Shown here: positions 15,742 through 23,088 of the stretch, in pieces
Position numbering within the stretch: position 1 is the first letter of the stretch
Layout: every line of letters starts with the position of its first letter
Source of the DNA: Flaviflagellibacter rhizophilus
GTDB lineage: Bacteria > Pseudomonadota > Alphaproteobacteria > Rhizobiales > Methylopilaceae
NCBI RefSeq assembly: GCF_033898525.1
Contig: NZ_JAXAFJ010000013.1
Span: forward strand, 19,110-83,109
Direction: 5' to 3'
DNA length: 64,000 bases
Made by a program: the position numbers and the translations under genes
Notes under the pieces: model-generated
What the model saw: the letters and a program-made list of their open reading frames with translations, nothing else
Databases searched by the model: none
Told to the model about the DNA's origin: nothing

Positions 15742-17040
15742 ATGATGACGGACGACACCATCTTTGCGCTCTCGACGGCTCCCGGGCGAGCGGGTGTAGC
15801 AGTCGTGCGCGTGTCAGGAAGGCTCGCCTCCGAGGCGGCCGTTCAGCTGGCCGGGCAGTGCCCTCCGCCCCGTGTTGCCACCCTCCGGACCTTGCGGGAA
15901 TTCTCGGGCGAGGTGCTCGACCGTGGCCTGGTCATCTATTTTCCGCGCCCGAACTCCTTCACCGGACAGGACGTGGTTGAGTTCCACCTCCATGGTGGCC
16001 GAGCGATCCTTAAGGGGGTGATCGGCGTCCTAGCGAGCATGAGCGGCCTGCGGCCAGCCGAAGCGGGGGAATTTGTGCGTCGCGCCGTCGAGGCCGGCAA
16101 GATGGACCTTTCGGAAGCCGAGGCACTTGCCGACCTTCTCGACTCGGAAACTGGTGCACAACGGCGGCAGGCGTTGCAGGGCCTTGGAGGCGGCATCGGC
16201 CGCAAGGCCGATCATTGGCGCGCAATGCTCATCGATGCGCTGGCGCTGGTTGAAGCTGCGATCGACTTCTCCGAAGAGGAGGACATCGGCACGGGCTTGA
16301 TCGACCGGGCTGCGTCCGACAGCCGTGCCTTGCTCAGGGAGATGAACCTTGTTCTTGCGGCCCCCGACGGGGAGCGGCTTCGCGATGGTGCGACTATCAT
16401 CGTCGCCGGCCCTCCAAATGCGGGCAAATCGACCTTTATCAATGCCGTGGCCGGACGAGATGTTGCGCTCGCCACGCCGCATGCGGGCACCACCCGGGAC
16501 ATGATCGAGGTGATGCTGGACCTGGGGGGCTATCCCGCTGTGCTGGTCGATACAGCGGGCTTCCGCGAGACGTCGGATCCGGTGGAACGAGAGGCCATCA
16601 GGCGCGCAAGATTGCGCGCCGAGAAGGCGGATCTTGTTCTGTGGCTCTCGGACGACGCGGCGATCGGCCCGCCCGATCTAGGCGGGACCACCGTTTGGCA
16701 AGTGCATACCAAGGCGGATCTCCTTGGGCCGGACGCTGCGGCGGGTTTCGTCATTTCGGCTGTGTCCGGCCATGGTATCCCGGACCTGCTTGGAGCTATG
16801 GAAGCATGGGCCAAGAAGTTGTTGGTCGGTGCCGAGTCGGCGCTGATTACCAGAGCCCGGCATCGCGACGCACTGCGGGATGCCACCGGGTATCTTGAGG
16901 CCGCCATTGATCTGGTTGAACCGGAACTCATGGCTGAAAATCTGCGGCTCGCCGCTCGTGCGCTCGGTCGCATTTCCGGCCGCGTCGACGTAGAAGATGT
17001 GCTGGATAAGATCTTCGGTCAGTTCTGTATCGGAAAGTAG
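15742..17040 (+). CDS. mnmE: tRNA uridine-5-carboxymethylaminomethyl modification GTPase
   Basis: With MnmG, makes cmnm5U at the wobble base of certain tRNAs. N-terminal folate-binding domain (DTIFALSTAPGRAGVAVVRVSG), then a G domain with GPPNAGKST, the DTAGFRET switch and TKAD, and the C-terminal FCIGK end. I place the start at the ATG pair 15742/15745. An upstream TTG at 15706 would make MFHVKR from the parS site and lies in the rho terminator tail. Length is about 432 aa. mnmG begins at the next base. Confidence 0.95.
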   Translation: MMTDDTIFALSTAPGRAGVAVVRVSGRLASEAAVQLAGQCPPPRVATLRTLREFSGEVLDRGLVIYFPRPNSFTGQDVVEFHLHGGRAILKGVIGVLASMSGLRPAEAGEFVRRAVEAGKMDLSEAEALADLLDSETGAQRRQALQGLGGGIGRKADHWRAMLIDALALVEAAIDFSEEEDIGTGLIDRAASDSRALLREMNLVLAAPDGERLRDGATIIVAGPPNAGKSTFINAVAGRDVALATPHAGTTRDMIEVMLDLGGYPAVLVDTAGFRETSDPVEREAIRRARLRAEKADLVLWLSDDAAIGPPDLGGTTVWQVHTKADLLGPDAAAGFVISAVSGHGIPDLLGAMEAWAKKLLVGAESALITRARHRDALRDATGYLEAAIDLVEPELMAENLRLAARALGRISGRVDVEDVLDKIFGQFCIGK

Positions 17041-18906
17041 ATGTTTCATGTGAAACACCCTTTCGACGTCATTGTGGTCGGCGGCGGCCACGCTGGCTGC
17101 GAAGCTGCTGCGGCGGCTGCGCGGATGGGCGCGCGCACACTGCTGGTTACCCAGAAGTCGACGAACATCGGTGCGATGTCCTGCAACCCCGCGATCGGCG
17201 GGCTCGGCAAGGGGCACCTGGTTCGTGAGATAGATGCTCTTGATGGCTTGATGGGCAGGGTTGCTGACGCGGGCGGTATCCAGTTCCGCGTCCTGAACCG
17301 CCGCAAAGGTGCAGCTGTGCGAGGGCCCCGGGCCCAAGCAGATCGCAAGCTCTACGCCGCCGCCATGCAAAAGGCCCTGGCGTCACAGGAGGGTCTCTCC
17401 GTTTTGGAAGGTGAGGTGACCGACCTCATCATGCAGGGCATTCAGGCCGCCGGCGTCAAGCTAGCGGGCGGGTGCGAGATCCCGTCCGCTGCCGTGGTGA
17501 TCACGACCGGTACCTTCCTTGATGCCATGATCCATCTTGGCGAACGGACATGGCCTGCAGGCAGGGCCGGAGATAATCCATCGGTGCCACTCGCAGCTCG
17601 GATCCGGGATGCCGGCTTTGCGGTCGGGCGCCTGAAGACGGGCACTCCGCCCCGGCTCGACGGGCGCACCATCGCGTTCGGCGGTTTGGAGGTTCAGCCC
17701 GGCGATGATGTGGCGGAGCCGTTCTCCACCCTGACGGAAAGGCTCCCCAACCCTCAGGTCGATTGCCACATCACCCGGACCACATCGGCAACGCACGCGA
17801 TCATTCAGGCCAACCTGCATCGGGCTCCCATGTATTCCGGGCAGATCGCCAGCCGCGGCCCGCGCTACTGCCCGTCCATCGAGGACAAGGTGGTTCGCTT
17901 CAACGACCGCGACAGCCACCAGATCTTCCTGGAGCCCGAGGGTCTTGATGATCCGACAATCTATCCAAACGGGATTTCCACCTCCCTTCCGGAGGACGTT
18001 CAGCTTGCGCTCCTGCACACGATCCCAGGCCTGGAAGAGGTTCGGATCCTGCGTCCGGGCTACGCCATCGAGTACGATTTCGTAGATCCTCGAGAACTCG
18101 AACCTACGCTCGAAACCAAGCGAATCCGGGGTCTGTTCCTGGCCGGACAGATCAACGGCACGACCGGCTACGAAGAGGCAGCGGCGCAGGGGCTTCTGGC
18201 CGGGATCAATGCCGCGCGTCGGTCTTCGGGCCAGGACGGTGCGGTGATCGACAGGGCTGACGCCTATCTTGGTGTGATGGTGGATGATCTGGTCACGCGG
18301 GGCGTATCGGAGCCGTATCGGATGTTCACCTCCCGCGCCGAGTTCCGCCTCGCGCTACGTGCCGACAATGCGGACCAGCGCCTCACGGACAAGGGCGTGG
18401 CGCTCGGCTGTGTTGCTGAAGAACGGTCCAAACACTGGGCATGCAAGAGGGAAGCACTTGGCCATGCCAGGGACTTGGCTCTCTCCCTGACCCTCTCGCC
18501 AAGTGCTGCCGAGGTTCATGGCATCCAGATCAACAAGGATGGCATCAAGCGTTCGGCTTACGAACTTCTCGCCCGTCCAGAGATCGGCGTGGGTGATCTG
18601 CGTCGGGTCTGGCCGGAATTGAACGGGGTGGACGATCGCATAGCGGACCAGCTCGAGATCGAAGCCACCTACGCGGTCTATCTCGACAGGCAGGCTGCGG
18701 ATGTGGAGGGCTTCAGGCGAGAAGAGGCGCGCGAGATCCCGGATACTCTAGACTACCGGGCGGTCCCCGGCCTTTCCGGCGAACTTCAGCAGAAGCTGGC
18801 GCTCATCCGACCGCGGACACTGGGCCAGGCAGGACGCATCGAAGGCATGACGCCTGCCGCGCTGACCTTGATCCTCGCCCATAGCAAGCGGCGATCCGCG
18901 GCATGA
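17041..18906 (+). CDS. mnmG: tRNA uridine-5-carboxymethylaminomethyl modification enzyme, FAD subunit
   Basis: FAD/NADH partner of MnmE. Dinucleotide loop VVGGGHAGCEAA is at about 11-22, with CNPAIGGLGKGHLVREIDAL following and a tRNA-binding C-terminal domain. 621 aa is normal. The N-terminus MFHVKH is encoded by parS site 2. It abuts mnmE and overlaps rsmG by 4 nt. Confidence 0.97.
   Translation: MFHVKHPFDVIVVGGGHAGCEAAAAAARMGARTLLVTQKSTNIGAMSCNPAIGGLGKGHLVREIDALDGLMGRVADAGGIQFRVLNRRKGAAVRGPRAQADRKLYAAAMQKALASQEGLSVLEGEVTDLIMQGIQAAGVKLAGGCEIPSAAVVITTGTFLDAMIHLGERTWPAGRAGDNPSVPLAARIRDAGFAVGRLKTGTPPRLDGRTIAFGGLEVQPGDDVAEPFSTLTERLPNPQVDCHITRTTSATHAIIQANLHRAPMYSGQIASRGPRYCPSIEDKVVRFNDRDSHQIFLEPEGLDDPTIYPNGISTSLPEDVQLALLHTIPGLEEVRILRPGYAIEYDFVDPRELEPTLETKRIRGLFLAGQINGTTGYEEAAAQGLLAGINAARRSSGQDGAVIDRADAYLGVMVDDLVTRGVSEPYRMFTSRAEFRLALRADNADQRLTDKGVALGCVAEERSKHWACKREALGHARDLALSLTLSPSAAEVHGIQINKDGIKRSAYELLARPEIGVGDLRRVWPELNGVDDRIADQLEIEATYAVYLDRQAADVEGFRREEAREIPDTLDYRAVPGLSGELQQKLALIRPRTLGQAGRIEGMTPAALTLILAHSKRRSAA
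17042..17057. other. parS: parS site 2, inside the mnmG start
   Basis: TGTTTCATGTGAAACA, one central change from the consensus. It spans codons 1-6 of mnmG. Confidence 0.88.
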
Positions 18907-19544
18907 ACGCCCGTAGCCATGCGGAACTCCTCCTTCCGGAGGTTTCACGTGAAACATGGGACAGGGCAGATCGCCTGATCCAGATCCTCCTGAAATGGCA
19001 GCCGCGCATCAATCTGGTCTCTGCCAGCACTCTCTCCGATGCGTGGACACGCCATGTCGTGGATTCGCTTCAACTCGTTCAGGCGGCACCAACCGCAAAG
19101 GCCTGGGTAGACCTCGGTTCCGGAGCCGGCTTTCCCGGACTGTTGATCGCTGCCGCGCTGGACAGCGCCGATGTCCATCTGGTGGAAAGCGACCAGCGCA
19201 AATGCGCCTTCCTCAGGGAGGCGGCGCGCGCTATGGGCGTTACGGTGCGCATTCACAGCATGCGGATCGAAGCCTGCTATGGCGATCTTCCCGCGCAGAT
19301 TGATGTCGTGAGCGCGCGCGCACTCGCTCCGCTCCCCAAGCTGCTGTCGCTGGCCGCACCGATCCTCGAAAACGGTGCAAAGGGCGTGTTTCCGAAGGGC
19401 CGCGATGCGGAAGCTGAATTGACCGCGGCACGTGAATACTGGAACATCGAGGCGGGGTTGATGCCGAGCATCAGCGATCCGCACGCACGCGTGGTTGTGG
19501 TATCGAGCTTGTCCCCACGACCTGTTCAACAATCGGGCGGTTAA
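18903..19544 (+). CDS. rsmG: 16S rRNA (guanine527-N7)-methyltransferase
   Basis: SAM-dependent methylation of G527 (E. coli numbering) in 16S rRNA. Motif VDLGSGAGFPGL at about 70 binds SAM; NLVSAST and VSARALAPL are family signatures. 213 aa is normal. Overlap ATGA with mnmG. Codons for VSRET near residue 15 contain parS site 3. Confidence 0.95.
   Translation: MNARSHAELLLPEVSRETWDRADRLIQILLKWQPRINLVSASTLSDAWTRHVVDSLQLVQAAPTAKAWVDLGSGAGFPGLLIAAALDSADVHLVESDQRKCAFLREAARAMGVTVRIHSMRIEACYGDLPAQIDVVSARALAPLPKLLSLAAPILENGAKGVFPKGRDAEAELTAAREYWNIEAGLMPSISDPHARVVVVSSLSPRPVQQSGG
18941..18956. other. parS: parS site 3, inside rsmG
   Basis: GGTTTCACGTGAAACA, 15 of 16 matches to consensus. It lies in rsmG codons about 13-18 (VSRET), about 600 nt upstream of parA. 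Confidence 0.92.
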
Positions 19545-19549
19545 CGTAA

Positions 19550-20457
19550 ATGGCTGACATGGCCAAGCCTGTTCGCATTCTCGCCGTCGCAAACCAGAAG
19601 GGTGGCGTCGGCAAGACCACCACTGCCATAAACCTAGGCACGGCTTTGGCCGCGATCGGCGAGCGGGTGCTTATCGTCGACCTCGATCCGCAGGGTAATG
19701 CGTCGACCGGGCTCGGCATCGACCGCAAGAGCCGCAAGCGATCGACCTACGATGTGATGGTGGGCGATGCGAGCATGCGGGAGGTCATCCTTCCGACAGC
19801 CGTGCCGCAGCTCGATGTCGCTCCATCCACGATGGATCTGCTCGGGGTGGAGATGGAGATCGCTTCGGACCGCCACCGCGCCTACCGGCTGCGCGACGCC
19901 CTGAAGGCGCTTCAGAGCGAGCAGCCCTACACCTATGTTCTCGTCGACTGCCCGCCCAGCTTCAATCTGCTGACGATCAACTCGCTTGCCGCGGCCCAAT
20001 CCATCCTGGTGCCGCTGCAGTGCGAGTTCTTTGCCCTGGAAGGGCTCTCGCAGCTTCTCCGCACCGTGGATCAGGTGCGCACCACACTGAACCCCGCNCC
20101 CAATCCATCCTGGTGCCGCTGCAGTGCGAGTTCTTTGCCCTGGAAGGGCTCTCGCAGCTTCTCCGCACCGTGGATCAGGTGCGCACCACACTGAACCCCG
20201 CGCTGCAGATCCAGGGCATCGTGCTGACGATGTTCGACGCCCGGAATAACCTGTCCGGGCAGGTCGTGGCGGATGTGCGTGCCTTCATGGGTGACAAGGT
20301 GTTCGAGACGGTCATTCCTCGAAATGTGCGCGTCTCTGAGGCACCTTCGCACGGCAAGCCGGTGCTGCTGTACGACCTGAACTGCACGGGAAGCCAGGCC
20401 TACCTGAAGCTCGCTTCCGAGATCATCCAGCGTGAACGTGCGCTCCGCGCCGCCTGA
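19550..20457 (+). CDS. parA: Chromosome-partitioning ATPase ParA, frame broken by an assembly duplication
   Basis: Deviant Walker A ATPase that moves ParB-parS complexes. The N-terminus has NQKGGVGKTTTAINLG (about 16-31) and DLDPQGNAS; the downstream part has VVADVRAFMGDKVF and NVRVSEAPSHGKP. As given, the frame is lost at 20098, where an N separates two identical 103-bp copies (19995-20097 and 20099-20201). Deleting 104 nt leaves 804 nt, an intact 267-aa protein joined as 19550-20097 plus 20202-20457. This is almost certainly an unmerged contig join, not a biological pseudogene. Confidence 0.93.
19995..20201. repeat. Exact 103-bp direct duplication around a single N (assembly artefact)
   Basis: Copy one is 19995-20097, N is 20098, copy two is 20099-20201. 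The copies appear identical and begin with CCCAATCCATCC. The pattern is what results when two overlapping contig ends are scaffolded without merging. Confidence 0.95.
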
Positions 20458-20474
20458 TATCGGGGAAGACAGAG

Positions 20475-21344
20475 ATGGCTGAGGATGTGATCCGGCCCCG
20501 ACTGGGGCGCGGCCTGGCGGCGCTTATCGGGGATGTCGGTGAGGATGAGCGCCTGTCCGAGCGTCCGCGCAACGGGCAACGGCGTGCGCCAGTCGAGTTC
20601 CTGCGAGCCAACCCACGCAATCCGCGCAAGGCCTTTACGGAAGCGGAACTCGAAGATCTCGTGAACTCGGTCCGCGAGAAAGGGGTGGTGCAGCCCATTC
20701 TCGTGCGTTCCGCACCCGGCCAGCAGGGCTCCTTTGAGATCATCGCGGGCGAGCGGCGCTGGCGCGCGGCGCAGCGTGCCGGGCTCCACGAAGTGCCCAT
20801 TGTCGTCCTCGAAGTCTCCGATCGCGAGGCGCTCGAACTGGCGATCATCGAGAACGTGCAACGCGCCGACCTCAACGCGATCGAGGAAGCGGCGGGCTAC
20901 GAGTCGCTTGTCGCCTCTCATGGCTACACGCAGAACGACCTGGCGAAGATCATCGGCAAGAGCCGCAGCCACATCGCGAATACGATGCGGCTGATGAAGC
21001 TGCCCGAAGACGTGCGCGAGAAGGTCCGGCAGGGAGCGCTGAGCGCCGGCCATGCGCGCGCATTGCTGGGTCTGGATGATCCGTCCTCCGCAGCGCGGCG
21101 CATCGTCGACGAGGGACTGACGGTTCGCGACGCCGAGGCGATGGCGCAGGGTGCGACATCCAGCCTGCGAGGGCGGAAGGCAGCGGTCGGCAAGGACGCG
21201 GATACGGCTGCCCTCGAGAAGCAGTTGTCGGATCTTCTCGGAATGGACGTCATCATCGACCACAAGGGCGAACGCGGCCAGATCCAGATCCGCTACGCGT
21301 CCCTGGACCAGCTGGATGAGCTTTGCCGGCGATTGAAGGGTTAG
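20475..21344 (+). CDS. parB: Chromosome-partitioning protein ParB
   Basis: CTP-dependent DNA clamp that loads at parS. Order: N-terminal ParA-interacting segment (RPRLGRGLAALIG), ParB/Srx domain with the GERRWRAAQ CTP-binding box (about residue 92), the HTH region (KIIGKSRSHIANTMRLMKLP), and a C-terminal dimerisation tail. 289 aa. It follows parA by 17 nt and recognises the three parS sites upstream. Confidence 0.96.
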   Translation: MAEDVIRPRLGRGLAALIGDVGEDERLSERPRNGQRRAPVEFLRANPRNPRKAFTEAELEDLVNSVREKGVVQPILVRSAPGQQGSFEIIAGERRWRAAQRAGLHEVPIVVLEVSDREALELAIIENVQRADLNAIEEAAGYESLVASHGYTQNDLAKIIGKSRSHIANTMRLMKLPEDVREKVRQGALSAGHARALLGLDDPSSAARRIVDEGLTVRDAEAMAQGATSSLRGRKAAVGKDADTAALEKQLSDLLGMDVIIDHKGERGQIQIRYASLDQLDELCRRLKG

Positions 21345-21495
21345 CGAGCCGGCGAAAACTCGTTGGCAGCCCTTAAATCGATCCGGAGCGCCGTCAGGGC
21401 GCGTTTGCCGCCCGGAGAGGAATCGTAGGCGGGCATTCCCGTTCTGCCGCTGAGGGGGCCTCCAGCAGCGCAACTTTTCCGCGAACTCCTTTCCG

Positions 21496-22527
21496 TCAGC
21501 GCCTCATGCTGCGCGCGGCCGATCCGATTTCGAGCATGATCCGGCGGGCCAGGACTTCACCGAACGATCCGCCGCGCCGCGCTTCCAGAATGCCGGAGGA
21601 CACATGGCCGAGCAGTCGTGTAAGTCGCTCAAGGTTCCAGCCCGTCAGCGCACGCTCAACCAGCGGCCTTCTGCGAAAATGCAGCTGAGGCCATTCGCGA
21701 TCGAGCACCGCGCCGGGCGCGGCTCCCGCTTCGACCGCGCAGCGGAGGCGATGCAGTTGAAGAAGGTGGCGTAACGCAGCCCCGAGGATCTGGGAGGGCG
21801 ACGTGCCAACGAGCGCCAGCTTGGTCAGACCCTCGTCAAGGGTTCCGACATCACCTGCGAATGCCGCGTCCACCAGATCGTCCGCCGCTGTCGCCGATGT
21901 GTCGGACATGAGGGCTTCGATATCGGAGACGGTAAGGCGTGGGGCTCCGTGCGCGTAAAGCAGCAGCTTGTCGATCTCGCCCCGCGTGGCCAGCCTGTCG
22001 GCCCCAAGCGAGCCGAGAAGCAGGCTGCGTGCGTCGCGGTCGATCTGGACGCCGGCTGCCGAAAAGGCTGCATCTATCAGGCGCCCGATGGCGGCATCGT
22101 TATCGGCAAAGCAGGGAATAGCCGCGGCCTTCGGGCTTCGCTCGCACAAGGCACGGAGCGGCGCGCCTTTCCGGAGATCCCCCGCCTCCACGACGGTCAG
22201 GGCCTCCGGTGGCGGTCCGCCGAGCAGACCGTCGATGGCGGCATGGAAGGCGCGGCTGCCCCCTTTGACGCGAAGCACGCGCGCGCCACCGAACATGGAG
22301 ATGGCGTGGGCCTCGTCCAGCAGCCGGGATGGATCGGATGCGAGATCATCCCCCTCAAGGCGGATAAGGCCGAAGCCCTCGTCCAATCCAGGTACGGCCG
22401 TCTTGATGAAGAGGGCCGCGCGTTCGCTTACAAGCCCCGCATCGGGCCCGTAGAACAACGCACAGACCAGACCGGATGGCGGCTTGGCGAGGAAGGCATC
22501 GACCCCGCCCGCCTTGACCGCGACCAT
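21496..22527 (-). CDS. holA: DNA polymerase III delta subunit
   Basis: Clamp-loader subunit that opens the beta clamp. 343 aa with the divergent AAA+ fold: FYGPDAGLVSERA near 25, MFGGARVLRVKG near 75, and helical C-terminus LGAALRHLLQLHRLR. It sits 6 nt downstream of lptE in a leuS-lptE-holA unit and faces parB across 151 nt with no visible gene. Confidence 0.92.
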   Translation of the reverse strand: MVAVKAGGVDAFLAKPPSGLVCALFYGPDAGLVSERAALFIKTAVPGLDEGFGLIRLEGDDLASDPSRLLDEAHAISMFGGARVLRVKGGSRAFHAAIDGLLGGPPPEALTVVEAGDLRKGAPLRALCERSPKAAAIPCFADNDAAIGRLIDAAFSAAGVQIDRDARSLLLGSLGADRLATRGEIDKLLLYAHGAPRLTVSDIEALMSDTSATAADDLVDAAFAGDVGTLDEGLTKLALVGTSPSQILGAALRHLLQLHRLRCAVEAGAAPGAVLDREWPQLHFRRRPLVERALTGWNLERLTRLLGHVSSGILEARRGGSFGEVLARRIMLEIGSAARSMRR

Positions 22528-22533
22528 GCGGGG

Positions 22534-23088
22534 CTAAGAGCCCCTAGCGAAATGGCCCTGCAGCTGCGCGCGGATCTGCTCGGCCACGATGCGGGCGGCA
22601 CGGTCTTCGGCATCTCGGCGGGCACGCTCGCTGGCGAACCGCTGGCGTGTGCGGGTGTAGGTCGCACGGCCAAAGGCCTTGCCAGCAAATACGGGGGCGC
22701 CGCTGCCCACCTGGACGAGAGTGAAGGAGGCATCGACACCCGCAGTCTCGACCTCCGGACGATCGGTGTAGGGATCGACGACCGCCGTCTGCGCGGCGAC
22801 CACGGAGGTTTTCACATCCAGGCGGAAGCGAGGCGCCGGAGCGGTGGTGCCGCCCGTCAGAACGAAGATCAGCTGATTGCGGATCTGCTGTCCGACCCGG
22901 CCTTCCATGGGCAGAATGTCGATGGCGGCAAGATTCGCACCGGCGGGACCGGCATTTGCCGGAGAGAGCACGCCGGACATGGTGCCACCGGCATACATGG
23001 GCTGGAAGCAGCCGCCGAGCGCCAGCGCGGCACCGAGCACCACGGCCACCTTCAGGGAAGAGCGTACCCGACCGCTAGACAACGACAT
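22534..23088 (-). CDS. lptE: LPS-assembly lipoprotein LptE
   Basis: Outer-membrane lipoprotein that plugs LptD during lipopolysaccharide insertion. The signal peptide ends in lipobox LGGC (Cys about 26). The mature part has the family pattern IDILPMEGRVGQQIRNQLIF and a C-terminal helix EDRAARIVAEQIRAQL. I chose ATG 23088 (MSLSSGRV), overlapping the leuS end by 14 nt. A longer frame to 23139 is unlikely. Length is 184 aa. Confidence 0.9.
   Translation of the reverse strand: MSLSSGRVRSSLKVAVVLGAALALGGCFQPMYAGGTMSGVLSPANAGPAGANLAAIDILPMEGRVGQQIRNQLIFVLTGGTTAPAPRFRLDVKTSVVAAQTAVVDPYTDRPEVETAGVDASFTLVQVGSGAPVFAGKAFGRATYTRTRQRFASERARRDAEDRAARIVAEQIRAQLQGHFARGS

Noticed and set aside
19550..20457. 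parA as a pseudogene or frameshifted gene
   Set aside because: The break coincides exactly with a 103-bp duplication around an N; removing it restores the full frame, so it is an assembly fault.
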